Position numbers and translations under genes: made by a program. Shown here piece after piece: positions 18,379 to 27,813 of a DNA stretch of 64,000 nt. The stretch is from an uncultured Clostridia bacterium (GTDB lineage Bacteria; Bacillota; DTU014): assembly GCA_900016865.1 (NCBI GenBank), contig FIZI01000013.1, forward strand, positions 105,996 through 169,995, in the 5' to 3' direction. The first letter of the stretch is position 1, and each line of letters opens with the position of its first letter. Below the pieces are notes generated by a model, which made no database searches, was not told the origin of the DNA, and saw only the letters and a program-made list of their open reading frames with translations.

Positions 18379-19026
18379 TTGGATGCGCGCATTGCTAGAC
18401 GTCTGAGGCGAAGGCTCTTGTCGCTTCGCAAACAAATGAAGGATCAGCTGGCAGATATGGAGGCCGGCTTGATGGACAGCCCGCAGTCAGTTTGGGCAGG
18501 AGAACTGTCTGCGTATGACAATCACTCTGCAGACTCTGCCTCTGAGACCTATTTGAGGGCACAAGAGATCGGCCTCATGGACAGCCGCAAGCGGATGCTT
18601 GCGATGGTTGAGACAGTGATAGCAAAGATGGATGATGGGACTTACGGCCTGTGTGAAAACTGCAAGAAACCGATTCCGAACGAGAGGTTGGAGGCCATTC
18701 CATTTGCAGTTCACTGTAAGGAGTGTCGCGAACTGGCCGAACAGCAGCATGTGTCGCATCTGCGCCCATATGAGGAGAGTCTCATGCGCTCGCTTTTCAC
18801 AGAGCTCTTTAGCGATGACACAGAATTCGTTGGAACCACAGGAGAGGATACATGGCAGGATGTAGCTCAATACGGCACATCCGACTCCTACCAGGATGTC
18901 GCCAACACTACAGACAAGCCAAGGCCGACCGACGCATATATGGACTCTGACGAGGAGGTCGGGGCCGTAGAAGGTGTCGATAGAGTTATCAATGAGGAGC
19001 CTCATGAAGTTGAAGAGACCGATTAG
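18379..19026 (+). CDS. TraR/DksA-type zinc-finger protein, YteA-like sporulation family
   Basis: A 215-residue protein with an N-terminal coiled-coil hairpin (about 5-90, including DNHSADSASETYLRAQEIGL). A four-cysteine zinc finger follows (CENC ... CKEC, near residues 92-117). The C-terminal acidic tail has about 95 residues (EDTWQDVAQYGTSDSYQDV). The arrangement fits YteA/YocK-type members of the DksA family annotated as sporulation proteins. The TTG start at 18379 follows GAGGAGGCGAGG. Its last 23 bases overlap lspA. Role in transcription is inferred from the family only. Confidence 0.82.
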   Translation: MDARIARRLRRRLLSLRKQMKDQLADMEAGLMDSPQSVWAGELSAYDNHSADSASETYLRAQEIGLMDSRKRMLAMVETVIAKMDDGTYGLCENCKKPIPNERLEAIPFAVHCKECRELAEQQHVSHLRPYEESLMRSLFTELFSDDTEFVGTTGEDTWQDVAQYGTSDSYQDVANTTDKPRPTDAYMDSDEEVGAVEGVDRVINEEPHEVEETD

Positions 19027-19510
19027 TTTAGGTTGGAGAGCGGCATACGTTGTTTGTGCCGTCCTCTGCGTGTCAGCTGATCAGTTGACCAAACGCATAA
19101 TCGAGCAAAAATTGCCGCTGTATAGCCGGGTGCGTCTGTTTGGGCCCGTGTCCCTGACACACCTGAGGAACTCCGGGGCTGCGTTTGGACTGTTTCAAGG
19201 ATCCTCACTGTTGCTGGCAGTCATTGGGTTTGCTGTCTTGGGAGCTGCTGTCGCAATATGGGGTATCGGCTTTGGGAGCACCAAGATGAGATGGGGTTTG
19301 GTTTTCTTGGCTTCGGGCAGCGTCGGGAACCTCATCGACCGACTGGTGCGAGGAGCTGTAGTCGACTTCGTAGATCTCGGGTTTTGGCCCGTGTTCAACC
19401 TGGCCGATGTGCTGATCGTAACAGGTGTCTTGCTGGCACTGTGTGCAGCGCTCTTTGACAAGGACGTCCTAGATCAGCCAGCCGGGCTGTACGACAACAA
19501 GGCTGAATGA
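19004..19510 (+). CDS. lspA: Lipoprotein signal peptidase (LspA, SPase II)
   Basis: A 168-residue aspartic protease of the membrane that cleaves prolipoprotein signal peptides after Lgt has lipidated them. It has four predicted transmembrane helices. The motifs are DQLTK near the first helix, LRNSGAAFG, and the two catalytic aspartates in GNLIDR and FNLADV. ATG 19004 follows GAGGAG. It overlaps the upstream zinc-finger gene and is followed by lgt, its pathway partner, 13 bases later. Confidence 0.95.
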   Translation: MKLKRPISLGWRAAYVVCAVLCVSADQLTKRIIEQKLPLYSRVRLFGPVSLTHLRNSGAAFGLFQGSSLLLAVIGFAVLGAAVAIWGIGFGSTKMRWGLVFLASGSVGNLIDRLVRGAVVDFVDLGFWPVFNLADVLIVTGVLLALCAALFDKDVLDQPAGLYDNKAE

Positions 19511-19523
19511 GAGGCTATCGGTT

Positions 19524-20297
19524 ATGCGGCCTATACTGTTTGAGGTTTTTGGAGTGCCTGTATACTCATACGGATTCGCTCTGGCATTGGCGTTTGCAGT
19601 TTCTACAGCTGCGGCGGCCCTCGCTTCGCGTAGGCATGGAATTGATCCGGTCCACGTGATTGATTTGGGGATGATCACTTGTGTGTCCTCGATTGTGGGG
19701 GCTCGTCTCGTATTCGTCTTGCTGAACTTGTCCTGGTACCTCGAACATCCCGGCAGCATATTCGTTTTGACAGACGGCGGGCTGTCCTTCCACGGCGGGC
19801 TTGCAGCCGGGATTGTGTCAGGCATACTCTATTGCCGCTTTCGTGGGATCGACAGGTGGCTCATGGCCGACTTGGCTGCTCCGTATATCGCCCTTGGATA
19901 CTCTATCGTGCGGATAGGTTGTTTTCTCCGAGGCTGCTGCTACGGTGTAGCGACTGATGTGCCCTGGGCACTGCCAGCATCTGAGCTGGACGATATCCCG
20001 AGACACCCGACTCAGCTCTACTCGTCAGCGCTCAGCCTTTTGTTATTCATCTATCTGTACTCAAGAAGAAACCACTCCGGGTTCAAAGGCATGTTGATGT
20101 TTCAGTATGTCTTTCTCTATTCGTTGGTGCGGTTTGCAGTCGAGTTTGTGAGAGAGGGCGAACGTCTGGCGCTTGGGCTAACACTGGCTCAATGGGTTTC
20201 CTTGGGAGTCGCAGTAGTGGCACTTGCACTGACAGGCCTCCTTTCTTATCGTTTTCACAAGACTGGAGGGAATGTAGTTGACGCAGAGGCTTCGTGA
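19524..20297 (+). CDS. lgt: Prolipoprotein diacylglyceryl transferase (Lgt)
   Basis: Transfers diacylglycerol from phosphatidylglycerol to the lipobox cysteine. The 257 residues form about seven membrane helices. Visible family elements are YSYGFALALAF, GARLVFVLLN, the GGLSFHGGL loop, RIGCFLRGCCYG (a cysteine-rich version of the usual GRIGNFxNxE motif) and PRHPTQLYSSAL, followed by LVRFAVEFVREGE. The cysteine-rich form occurs in a subset of Bacillota Lgt proteins. Its end overlaps rluD by 20 bases. Confidence 0.9.
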   Translation: MRPILFEVFGVPVYSYGFALALAFAVSTAAAALASRRHGIDPVHVIDLGMITCVSSIVGARLVFVLLNLSWYLEHPGSIFVLTDGGLSFHGGLAAGIVSGILYCRFRGIDRWLMADLAAPYIALGYSIVRIGCFLRGCCYGVATDVPWALPASELDDIPRHPTQLYSSALSLLLFIYLYSRRNHSGFKGMLMFQYVFLYSLVRFAVEFVREGERLALGLTLAQWVSLGVAVVALALTGLLSYRFHKTGGNVVDAEAS

Positions 20298-21300
20298 CTC
20301 AAATGAGACTGAGACTGCATGCCGGACTGCGGAGCACGCGCCCGTAAGCTCGTTGCTTGAAGTCGCGGAGTCTGATGCAGGACAGAGAATTGACGTTTAC
20401 ATAGCTGCCAATGTCACAGGCTTGAGTCGATCGATGGCCAAGAGACTCATTGACGCAGGCCAGGTCACTGTCACAGCGGGCAATACGTGTCTCTCTCCCA
20501 AACCGTCGTACGAGGTGCGCGCAGGTGACGTTGTCGATGTCAGAGTGCCGCCGCCAGAACCGTCAGCAGCCGTGCCCGAGGATATCCCTGTTGACGTTGT
20601 GTATGAGGACTCGAGCGTGGTAGTTGTCAACAAACCGCGCGGCCTAGTGGTTCATCCTGCACCAGGGAACCGCAGCGGTACTTTGGTCAACGCTCTGCTT
20701 TATCGGTGCGGTGACCTTGCAAGCATTGGAGGGGTTCAGCGGCCCGGGATTGTCCACCGTTTGGACAAAGACACTTCCGGGCTGATGGTAGTAGCCAAGA
20801 ACGACCGAGCGTACTCCGGACTGGTGAACCAGATCAAGACTCGTCGGGCCAAGCGGGTGTACATAGCGATAGTGCACGGTGTGATAGAGGCAGACACCGG
20901 ACGCATCGATGCTCCTGTTGGTAGGCATCCCGTTCACCGCAAGCGGATGGCTGTGATAGATAGAGGCGGCAAAGAAGCCGTCACTCATTTTGAAGTAGTC
21001 GATCGTTTCGATGGCTTCACAGTAGTCAGGTGCACACTCGAGACTGGGCGAACTCACCAGATACGAGTACACATGGCATACATCGGACATCCAGTTGTGG
21101 GTGATCCGGTCTATTCGCGCAGGAGGCATCCTTTTGAGATCTCGGGACAAGCTTTGCACTCGACACACCTCGAGTTTGACCATCCTGAGACTGGCGAGTG
21201 TATGGTGTTTGATGCGGATATGCCAGAAGATATGCAGAAAATCTTACACGAGTTGGCTCAAACGAGGAGATCGGGCTCTGGCGGCCTACATCGCTATTGA
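20278..21300 (+). CDS. rluD: RluA/RluD-family 23S rRNA pseudouridine synthase
   Basis: A 340-residue pseudouridine synthase. It has an N-terminal S4 domain (about 30-90) and a catalytic domain with HRLDKDTSG (catalytic Asp163), LETGRTHQIRVH and GDPVYSRR. Most similar in layout to RluD/YlyB, which lies next to lspA in Bacillus; target uridines cannot be read from sequence. The TTG start at 20278 inside lgt has GGAGGG at good spacing. The last bases form part of the -35 element of the pyrR promoter. Confidence 0.92.
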   Translation: MTQRLRDSNETETACRTAEHAPVSSLLEVAESDAGQRIDVYIAANVTGLSRSMAKRLIDAGQVTVTAGNTCLSPKPSYEVRAGDVVDVRVPPPEPSAAVPEDIPVDVVYEDSSVVVVNKPRGLVVHPAPGNRSGTLVNALLYRCGDLASIGGVQRPGIVHRLDKDTSGLMVVAKNDRAYSGLVNQIKTRRAKRVYIAIVHGVIEADTGRIDAPVGRHPVHRKRMAVIDRGGKEAVTHFEVVDRFDGFTVVRCTLETGRTHQIRVHMAYIGHPVVGDPVYSRRRHPFEISGQALHSTHLEFDHPETGECMVFDADMPEDMQKILHELAQTRRSGSGGLHRY

Positions 21301-21325
21301 CCCATCTGTGAAGCGCTGATATAAT
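21297..21325 (+). promoter_or_regulatory. Sigma-A promoter of the pyrimidine operon
   Basis: TTGACC (21297) and TATAAT (21320) with 17-base spacing, plus a TGn extension of the -10. It overlaps the rluD stop and precedes the first PyrR attenuator. Confidence 0.75.
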
Positions 21326-21353
21326 CGAGCAGAAAGAAATAGGGTCTGCCTTT

Positions 21354-21384
21354 AAACTGGTCCAGAGAGGCCGGTAAGGAGTTT
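21354..21384 (+). promoter_or_regulatory. PyrR-binding anti-antiterminator hairpin 1
   Basis: The PyrR loop sequence TCCAGAGAGG (21361-21370) is followed by CCGGTAAGGAG. The lower stem pairs AAACT (21354) with AGTTT (21380). The loop decamer is perfectly complementary to CCTCTCTGGA (21443-21452) in the downstream terminator, so the two structures are mutually exclusive. With UMP bound, PyrR stabilises this hairpin and the terminator forms; without it the antiterminator lets transcription into pyrR. Confidence 0.92.
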
Positions 21385-21439
21385 ACGAGCACCACAGTGT
21401 CAAAGCGTGCCGTTGCTGGCTTGTGGCGTTGGTTGTTCC

Positions 21440-21475
21440 AAACCTCTCTGGATTTCTCAGAGAGGTTTTATTTAT
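21440..21475 (+). terminator. PyrR-controlled terminator before pyrR
   Basis: An 11-bp perfect stem, AAACCTCTCTG (21440-21450) with CAGAGAGGTTT (21458-21468), then TTTTATTTAT. It is the regulated terminator of the pyr leader and starts 95 bases before the pyrR ATG. Confidence 0.92.
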
Positions 21476-21504
21476 GCTGGTCTGTGGCAGCCCTGTGACT
21501 CTGA

Positions 21505-22107
<603 letters not shown>

Positions 22108-22126
22108 GACACCATAAGTTCAAGAG

Positions 22127-22159
22127 CCCTTTAAATCAGTCCCGTGAGGCTGGCAAGGG
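22127..22159 (+). promoter_or_regulatory. PyrR-binding anti-antiterminator hairpin 2
   Basis: Lower stem CCCTT (22127) with AAGGG (22155), and the PyrR signature AGTCCCGTGAGGCT at 22138-22151. It lies between pyrR and the uracil permease gene, as in Bacillus subtilis. Confidence 0.9.
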
Positions 22160-22176
22160 TGAAGACGATGAGGAGA

Positions 22177-22219
22177 CCTCCTTGTCAGCCCGCGCGAGCT
22201 GATAAGGAGGCTTTTATAT
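22177..22219 (+). terminator. PyrR-controlled terminator before pyrP
   Basis: A 13-bp stem, CCTCCTTGTCAGC (22177-22189) with GCTGATAAGGAGG (22198-22210), including one G-U pair. TTTTATAT follows. It is the second regulated terminator of the operon. Confidence 0.9.
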
Positions 22220-22258
22220 ATAGCTTAAGTTCAGCGGGATATCGTGGGAGGGAAAGAT

Positions 22259-23584
22259 ATGTCTCAGGTAAGATACGATGTTCACGACAGGCCAAATATC
22301 AAGGAATGGATTCCCCTTAGTTTCCAGCACGTTTTTGCGATGTTCAGTGCCACAGTCTTGGTGCCACTTCTGACCGGCCTAAGCCCGGCCACAGCTTTGT
22401 TTACGTCAGGAATCGGAACTCTCATCTATATACTGATCACCCAAGGCAAGGTGCCAGCGTACCTCGGGTCGTCGTTTGCGTTTATTGCTCCGCTCCAAGC
22501 TATATCTGCAAACTACGGAGTGGAGTATGCAATGGGCGGAGCTTTTGTCGTCGGTATTGTCTACTGCATCGTTGCAGTTGTGATCAGTCGGTTTGGACAT
22601 GGGTGGATGGACAGAGTGTTACCGCCGGTGGTTATCGGATCAGTGATTGTGGCAATAGGATTGAACTTGGCTCCAACAGCTATGGGCATGGCTATGTTTG
22701 ACGGGACCGGTGCTTACAACCTGTACTACGTCTTAGTCGCTGTCGTGACTCTCGCAATCGCGGTGATCTGTTCTGTGCTGCTAAAAGGATTCTTTGCTGT
22801 GATCCCGGTACTGCTTGGTGTGGTTGGAGGCTACTTGTTCGCCCTTGTGACTGGCTGGATTTGGCCTGAGGTTGCCCTGATCGATTTTACAATAGTCAAA
22901 GAAACACCTTGGTTTGGGGTAGCCAAGTTTGCGTGGCCGAAGTTCTCGCTTGTTCCTGCAGCTACGTTCGCGCTAGTTTCAATGGCAACTATAGCGGAGC
23001 ACCTTGGCGACACTCTCGTGACCAGCAAGGTCGTAGGACGCGACTTCTACAAGAATCCCGGCCTTCACAAGACTCTGGCAGGCGACGGAATCGCTACATC
23101 AGTAGCAGCCCTGTTTGGCGGTCCTCCGAATACCACCTACGGTGAAAACATCGGAGTAATGGCGATCAGCAAGGTCTATAGCGTCTGGATTATAGGCGGA
23201 GCCGCAGTGATCGCTGTTCTGCTGTCGTTTGTGCAGAAGTTCGGTGCACTGCTGCAGACGATTCCAAACCCGGTTATGGGCGGAATTTCCATGATGCTGT
23301 TTGGCATTATCGCAAGTAGCGGTATAAGGACTCTTGTTGAAAGCGGGATCGACTACAGCAAGACGCGCAATTTGGTCATCTCTTCGGTAATACTGGTAAT
23401 CGGAATTGGCGGCGGCAGGCTCTTCTTCCCGATAACTGATGAGCTGGCGTTCAACCTCGAAGGGATTGCCCTCGCAGCCCTGGTCGGTGTCGTACTCAAT
23501 CTGCTCCTGCCTAAGGAGGCAGCAGACACTGAGGCGGCGGACAAGGCGGACAGGCTCGAGCAGGCAGCTGCCGCAGCTGAATAA
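22259..23584 (+). CDS. pyrP: Uracil permease (NCS2/UraA family)
   Basis: A uracil:H+ symporter of 441 residues with about 12-14 membrane segments. It has typical NCS2/UraA features: QHVFAMFSATVLVP, YLGSSFAFIAP, the substrate-site region ATIAEHLGDT (glutamate in TM8), and NTTYGENIGVMAISK near TM10. The start is ATG 22259, with GGGAGGGA upstream; an in-frame GTG at 22244 overlaps that site. It sits between two regulatory hairpins downstream of pyrR, so uptake is controlled by UMP through PyrR. Confidence 0.94.
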   Translation: MSQVRYDVHDRPNIKEWIPLSFQHVFAMFSATVLVPLLTGLSPATALFTSGIGTLIYILITQGKVPAYLGSSFAFIAPLQAISANYGVEYAMGGAFVVGIVYCIVAVVISRFGHGWMDRVLPPVVIGSVIVAIGLNLAPTAMGMAMFDGTGAYNLYYVLVAVVTLAIAVICSVLLKGFFAVIPVLLGVVGGYLFALVTGWIWPEVALIDFTIVKETPWFGVAKFAWPKFSLVPAATFALVSMATIAEHLGDTLVTSKVVGRDFYKNPGLHKTLAGDGIATSVAALFGGPPNTTYGENIGVMAISKVYSVWIIGGAAVIAVLLSFVQKFGALLQTIPNPVMGGISMMLFGIIASSGIRTLVESGIDYSKTRNLVISSVILVIGIGGGRLFFPITDELAFNLEGIALAALVGVVLNLLLPKEAADTEAADKADRLEQAAAAAE

Positions 23585-23596
23585 CTAGGTCGTGTA

Positions 23597-23628
23597 GTCG
23601 CCCTCGCCAATGAATCGGCGGGGGCGAC
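23597..23628 (+). other. GC-rich intergenic hairpin between pyrP and pyrB
   Basis: A 12-bp stem, GTCGCCCTCGCC (23597-23608) with GGCGGGGGCGAC (23617-23628), with one G-U pair and an 8-base loop. No T run follows, and no PyrR loop sequence is present in this 90-base gap. It may slow or partly end transcription or protect the downstream mRNA; it is not a PyrR attenuator. Confidence 0.6.
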
Positions 23629-23674
23629 GCCCAATAACCCAGTCTACTCCAGCCCTTGAAAAGAGGACGGTGAA

Positions 23675-24619
23675 GTGATGGGCCTCAGGAGCAAGGACTT
23701 ACTCGGGCTAGAACACCTGACTAGAGAGGAGATCGAACTGATCCTTGATACTGCAGTCCCCTGCAAGCAGATCTTTACCAGAGACATCCGCAAGCTGCCG
23801 ACCTTGCGCGGCAAGACTATGGTCAATCTGTTCTACGAACCTAGTACCAGAACTCGCACGTCGTTTGAGCTTGCTGGCAAGTGGATGAGCGCAGATGTGA
23901 TAAACATAGTCGCTTCTTCCAGCTCGGTTGTAAAGGGCGAGAGCCTAAAAGACACTGTGAGAACCCTGGAATCACTCGGAGCCAATATCGTTGTGATGAG
24001 ACACTCGGCTGCGGGAGCACCGCACTTCCTCGCCAAGTCAGTAGAAGCGGCTGTTGTAAATGCCGGGGACGGAGCTCACGAACACCCGACGCAGGCTCTC
24101 CTCGATCTCTTTACCATCAGGGAGAGGAAAGGCCGAATCGAAGGTCTTGAAGTAGTGATAGTTGGAGACATCCTGCACAGTCGCGTCGCACGGTCCAACA
24201 TATGGGGACTCACTAAACTCGGGGCAAGTGTCACTGTGGTCGGGCCTCCCACTCTCATCCCTCCAGAAATCGAGAAGATAGGTGCAAAGGTTTCGTACGA
24301 TCTTGACGAAGCCATCAGGCATGCGGACGTCATCAACGTGCTGAGAATCCAGCTGGAGCGGCAGAAGAAGGGCCTGTTTCCCTCCATGCGTGAGTACGTA
24401 TCGCTGTATGGGATCAATCGCGAACGCCTAACGCGTGCCAAGGAGGACGTCTTAGTGCTTCACCCGGGCCCGGCGAACTTAGGAGTTGAGATAACTCAGG
24501 AGGTAGCGGAGAGTCACTGTTCGGCTATTTCTGAGCAAGTGACAAATGGAGTGGCAGTGAGGATGGCGATTCTGTACTTGGTCTCCGCAGGGGGGAAGCG
24601 ACATGAAGCTGCTAGTTAA
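23675..24619 (+). CDS. pyrB: Aspartate carbamoyltransferase catalytic subunit
   Basis: Forms carbamoyl-aspartate from carbamoyl phosphate and aspartate. The 314 residues contain the carbamoyl-phosphate loop [12 protein letters not shown] (about 54-65), [15 protein letters not shown] and [14 protein letters not shown], and the late [10 protein letters not shown] loop (family usually HPGPINRGVE). No pyrI regulatory subunit follows, as expected for Bacillota. Either GTG 23675 or ATG 23678 could be the start. It overlaps pyrC by 17 bases. Confidence 0.96.
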   Translation: MMGLRSKDLLGLEHLTREEIELILDTAVPCKQIFTRDIRKLPTLRGKTMVNLFYEPSTRTRTSFELAGKWMSADVINIVASSSSVVKGESLKDTVRTLESLGANIVVMRHSAAGAPHFLAKSVEAAVVNAGDGAHEHPTQALLDLFTIRERKGRIEGLEVVIVGDILHSRVARSNIWGLTKLGASVTVVGPPTLIPPEIEKIGAKVSYDLDEAIRHADVINVLRIQLERQKKGLFPSMREYVSLYGINRERLTRAKEDVLVLHPGPANLGVEITQEVAESHCSAISEQVTNGVAVRMAILYLVSAGGKRHEAAS

Positions 24620-25901
24620 GTGTGCTCATGTTGTCGATCCTATCAATAATATCGATGATGTGAGAAACATCGTGATAGACGGGAATCGTATTGAGTCACT
24701 GGAAACGGGAGAAGTGTCGGAGACCCTTTTTGACAAGGTGATCGATGCGGCGGGCTTGCATGCCTTCCCCGGACTCATAGACATGCACGTTCATTTGAGA
24801 GAACCTGGGTTTGAGGAAAAGGAAACCATAGAGTCTGGTACACGCGCCGCGGCCGCAGGAGGGTTTACTACAGTCGCTGCAATGCCCAACACTGAGCCTG
24901 CGATTGACAACAGCGCTCATGTGGAGTATGTCAGGAGCCGAGCACGACACTACGGATTCTGCAATGTAGAAGTGGTAGGGGCTATCACAAAGCGACGAGA
25001 AGGGCGAGAACTGTCCGAAATAGGCGACTTGGTCCAGGCAGGTGTCGTGGCGATTTCTGACGACGGCAATACAGTCGCGAATTCAGAGATAATGCGCCGT
25101 GCTATGGAATACCTGCGCATGTACGACATACCCGCAATCGTTCACTGCGAAGACGAATCGCTTTCACGGGACGGAGTCATGAACGAAGGGTTCAACTCCA
25201 CCAGGCTCGGGCTCAAGGGAATGCCGCGCCTTGCTGAAGAAACAATCGTGGCCAGGGATGTCATTATGGCCGAAAAGCTAGGCGCCAGATTGCACGTGGC
25301 TCATGTCAGCACCCGCGGCGCGGTCGAGATAATCCGGAGGGCAAAGGAGAGAGGAGCCAGGGTCACTTGTGAGGCGACTCCTCACCATTTCTCTCTCACA
25401 GACGATCTGATCGAAAGTTATGACGCAAATTTCAAGATGAATCCGCCGCTGCGGACGCACGATGATGTACTCGCTATCCTCGAGGGCTTGCGGGACGGCA
25501 CTATAGATGCAATCGCGTCGGACCATGCACCGCACACAGTTGAAGACAAGGATGTCGAGTTCGATTATGCACCGTTCGGCGTCATTGGCCTTGAGACGAC
25601 ACTCACCGTGAGCCTGACTAATCTGGTGTCCAAGAACATTCTGCCTCTGCCCGAGTTGATCAGGAAGCTCAGTGCAAATCCAGCCAAGATACTTGGACTG
25701 ACGGGCCGAGGGCATCTGTCCAAGGGTGCAATCGCGGATGTCACACTGGTCGACCTGAACTGTGAGAGAACGATCAGAAGCAGCGAGTTTGAGTCCAAGG
25801 CAAGAAATACTCCGTTTGAGGGATTTAGAGGCGTCGGAGTCGTAAGGTTCGTCATCAACAGCGGGCGGGTTGTGTATGACGGTCAGATCGTGAGAGCGTA
25901 G
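24603..25901 (+). CDS. pyrC: Dihydroorotase, class I
   Basis: A zinc amidohydrolase that cyclises carbamoyl-aspartate to dihydroorotate. The 432 residues show the metal motif [10 protein letters not shown], the region [20 protein letters not shown] and SDHAPH, all in the expected order. The family CXX-type C-terminus (VVYDGQIVR) is complete. ATG 24603 lies inside pyrB after a GGGGGG stretch. Part of the continuous pyr transcript. Confidence 0.96.
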   Translation: MKLLVKCAHVVDPINNIDDVRNIVIDGNRIESLETGEVSETLFDKVIDAAGLHAFPGLIDMHVHLREPGFEEKETIESGTRAAAAGGFTTVAAMPNTEPAIDNSAHVEYVRSRARHYGFCNVEVVGAITKRREGRELSEIGDLVQAGVVAISDDGNTVANSEIMRRAMEYLRMYDIPAIVHCEDESLSRDGVMNEGFNSTRLGLKGMPRLAEETIVARDVIMAEKLGARLHVAHVSTRGAVEIIRRAKERGARVTCEATPHHFSLTDDLIESYDANFKMNPPLRTHDDVLAILEGLRDGTIDAIASDHAPHTVEDKDVEFDYAPFGVIGLETTLTVSLTNLVSKNILPLPELIRKLSANPAKILGLTGRGHLSKGAIADVTLVDLNCERTIRSSEFESKARNTPFEGFRGVGVVRFVINSGRVVYDGQIVRA

Positions 25902-25932
25902 GCTGTTGAGATCATTGCGAGATTGGAAGCTG

Positions 25933-26739
25933 ATGCACTTGGAAGCACAGATCTTGGAGATGCATGCGATCACAAACGATGTCTACAGCATGACGTTGCA
26001 GTGTCCTGGTGTAGCCGACTCAGCGCAACCCGGGCAATTTGTGCACGTAGCAGTCGCTCAGCCGGGCAGCACGGATCCTTTGCTCAGACGGCCATTGAGC
26101 ATCTGTGATGCTGACCGCTCTAAAGGGACAGTAGAGCTGGTGTTTCGCATCGTAGGCAGGGGAACTCGGCTGCTCGCGGGCAGGCAGGCGAGTGAACGAA
26201 TCGATCTGATGGGGCCGATTGGCACAGGCTTTAGGCGGCCACGCCCTGGCCGAGTCCCTCTCGTGGTAGCAGGCGGCATAGGAATTGCACCACTTCATTT
26301 CTTGTGCAGGGCCCTTCTCTCGGTTGGAGTTTCTCCTTACGTGATTGCAGGTTTCTCCACAAGGTCTGACATGATTCTAGTCGATAGACTTGTCAGATAC
26401 GGTGCGAAGGTGCAGGTGATCACAGAGGACGGCAGTTTTGGGCTGGCAGGCAAGGTGACTGAGTACATTGAGCGGGCAGCTCAAGAGATCAACTCTCATT
26501 CGCACGGAGAGGTCGAGTTGTACGCTTGCGGGCCTTTGGGTATGATCAACAGCGTGCGTGAATGGTGTCTGGAGACAGGAGTCTTTGGGCAGGTCTCGCT
26601 CGAATCACGCATGGCGTGTGGGACGGGGGCTTGCCTCGGGTGCGTACTGCGGGTAATCACTGCCAGCGGAGAGGAGCGCTATGAGAGAGTCTGCGTTGAC
26701 GGCCCCGTGTTTGACGTCCGCCGTATTGTGACTTGTTAG
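25933..26739 (+). CDS. pyrK: Dihydroorotate dehydrogenase electron-transfer subunit PyrK
   Basis: The FAD and [2Fe-2S] subunit that passes electrons from dihydroorotate (via PyrD) to NAD+. The 268 residues start at ATG 25933 (MHLEAQILEMHAITNDVYSM); an upstream TTG at 25906 lacks a ribosome site. The FAD motif is RRPLSICD, the NAD motif VAGGIGIAPL, and the cluster cysteines are in ACGTGACLGC plus RVCVDGPVF. Located directly upstream of pyrD, which makes PyrD a class 1B enzyme. Confidence 0.95.
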   Translation: MHLEAQILEMHAITNDVYSMTLQCPGVADSAQPGQFVHVAVAQPGSTDPLLRRPLSICDADRSKGTVELVFRIVGRGTRLLAGRQASERIDLMGPIGTGFRRPRPGRVPLVVAGGIGIAPLHFLCRALLSVGVSPYVIAGFSTRSDMILVDRLVRYGAKVQVITEDGSFGLAGKVTEYIERAAQEINSHSHGEVELYACGPLGMINSVREWCLETGVFGQVSLESRMACGTGACLGCVLRVITASGEERYERVCVDGPVFDVRRIVTC

Positions 26740-26803
26740 ATGTCTTGCTGGTAGAGGGGCCTTAAGGGACCTTGACACCGAGAGTCAGTTTGGAGGTGCA
26801 TCT

Positions 26804-27742
26804 GTGTCTTGTACGGTTGATGCCAGGGTGGATCTCTCAGTAGACATAGCAGGAGTTAAGCTGAAGAACCCGGTCATGGTAGCTTCAGGGACTTTTGGTT
26901 TTGGAACGGAGTACGCAGCTTACATGGATGTGTCTCGCCTGGGTGCGATTGTCACAAAAGGCCTGACTCTGCAGCCCAGGACGGGCAATCCTCCACCAAG
27001 GATTTGGGAGACTCCGGCCGGAATGCTCAACAGCATAGGCCTGCAGAACCCCGGGATTGACGCATACCTCGAGCATCACCTTCCGGCTCTACGGGCATTC
27101 AAGGTCCCGGTGATCGCAAATGTGTGTGGTGACACAGTCAAGGAATACGCAGAGATAGCCCGCAGGCTTGAGTGCCACGAGGGTGCGGACGCCATAGAAG
27201 TGAATATCTCGTGCCCGAACGTCGAACGCGGTGGGATTGCTTTTGGCTCAGACCCAAGGAGTGCAGTAGCTGTAGTCGAAGCAGTCAAGCGGGCTACGTC
27301 CTTGCCGGTGATAGTGAAGTTGACACCCAATGTTACTGACATAGCTGAGATTGCCAGGGCTTGTGAGGGAGCAGGGGCGGACGCACTATCTTTGGTGAAC
27401 ACGTTGCTTGGAATGGCCATCGATATATACAGGATGCGTCCGGCTTTAGGCAATGTGTTTGGCGGGCTTTCCGGGCCTGCTATCAGGCCGGTAGCAGTTC
27501 GAATGGTCTGGCAGGTCAGGGAAGCGGTAGATCTCCCGTTGATCGGGATGGGTGGAATCGCTTCTTTTGAGGATGCCCTTGAGTTCATCCTTGCAGGGGC
27601 CAGCGCAGTGGCTGTCGGAAGCGGAACCTTTGCAGATCCCGCCTGCGCCATTCGAGTAATAGATGGAATAGGCCAGTACATGGCGAACAACGGCTTCGAG
27701 CGTGTATCGCACATGGTAGGGTTGGCACATAAGTGCAGGTGA
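26804..27742 (+). CDS. pyrD: Dihydroorotate dehydrogenase, class 1B catalytic subunit
   Basis: The FMN enzyme that oxidises dihydroorotate to orotate with PyrK. The 312 residues have GTFGFGTEY, KGLTLQPRTGNPPPR and GLQNPG. The active-site cysteine is in VNISCPNVERGG, where class 2 enzymes have serine. IGMGGI and GASAVAVGS of the FMN site complete the picture. GTG 26804 has a GGAGGTG site. The cysteine and the adjacent pyrK both indicate NAD+ as final acceptor, suited to anaerobic life. Confidence 0.96.
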   Translation: MSCTVDARVDLSVDIAGVKLKNPVMVASGTFGFGTEYAAYMDVSRLGAIVTKGLTLQPRTGNPPPRIWETPAGMLNSIGLQNPGIDAYLEHHLPALRAFKVPVIANVCGDTVKEYAEIARRLECHEGADAIEVNISCPNVERGGIAFGSDPRSAVAVVEAVKRATSLPVIVKLTPNVTDIAEIARACEGAGADALSLVNTLLGMAIDIYRMRPALGNVFGGLSGPAIRPVAVRMVWQVREAVDLPLIGMGGIASFEDALEFILAGASAVAVGSGTFADPACAIRVIDGIGQYMANNGFERVSHMVGLAHKCR

Positions 27743-27813
27743 AGTGTAAGCGTTCCATCCGTATGCGGATACGGCGAGTTTGCAGTGCTGCCTGATTGGA
27801 GTTGATTGACAGC

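Noticed and set aside
23585..23674. Third PyrR attenuator between pyrP and pyrB
   Set aside because: A hairpin is present, but there is no PyrR loop sequence and no T run.
25278..25973. Open frame of 231 codons on the minus strand inside pyrC
   Set aside because: Antisense shadow of a well-conserved dihydroorotase; no recognisable protein features.
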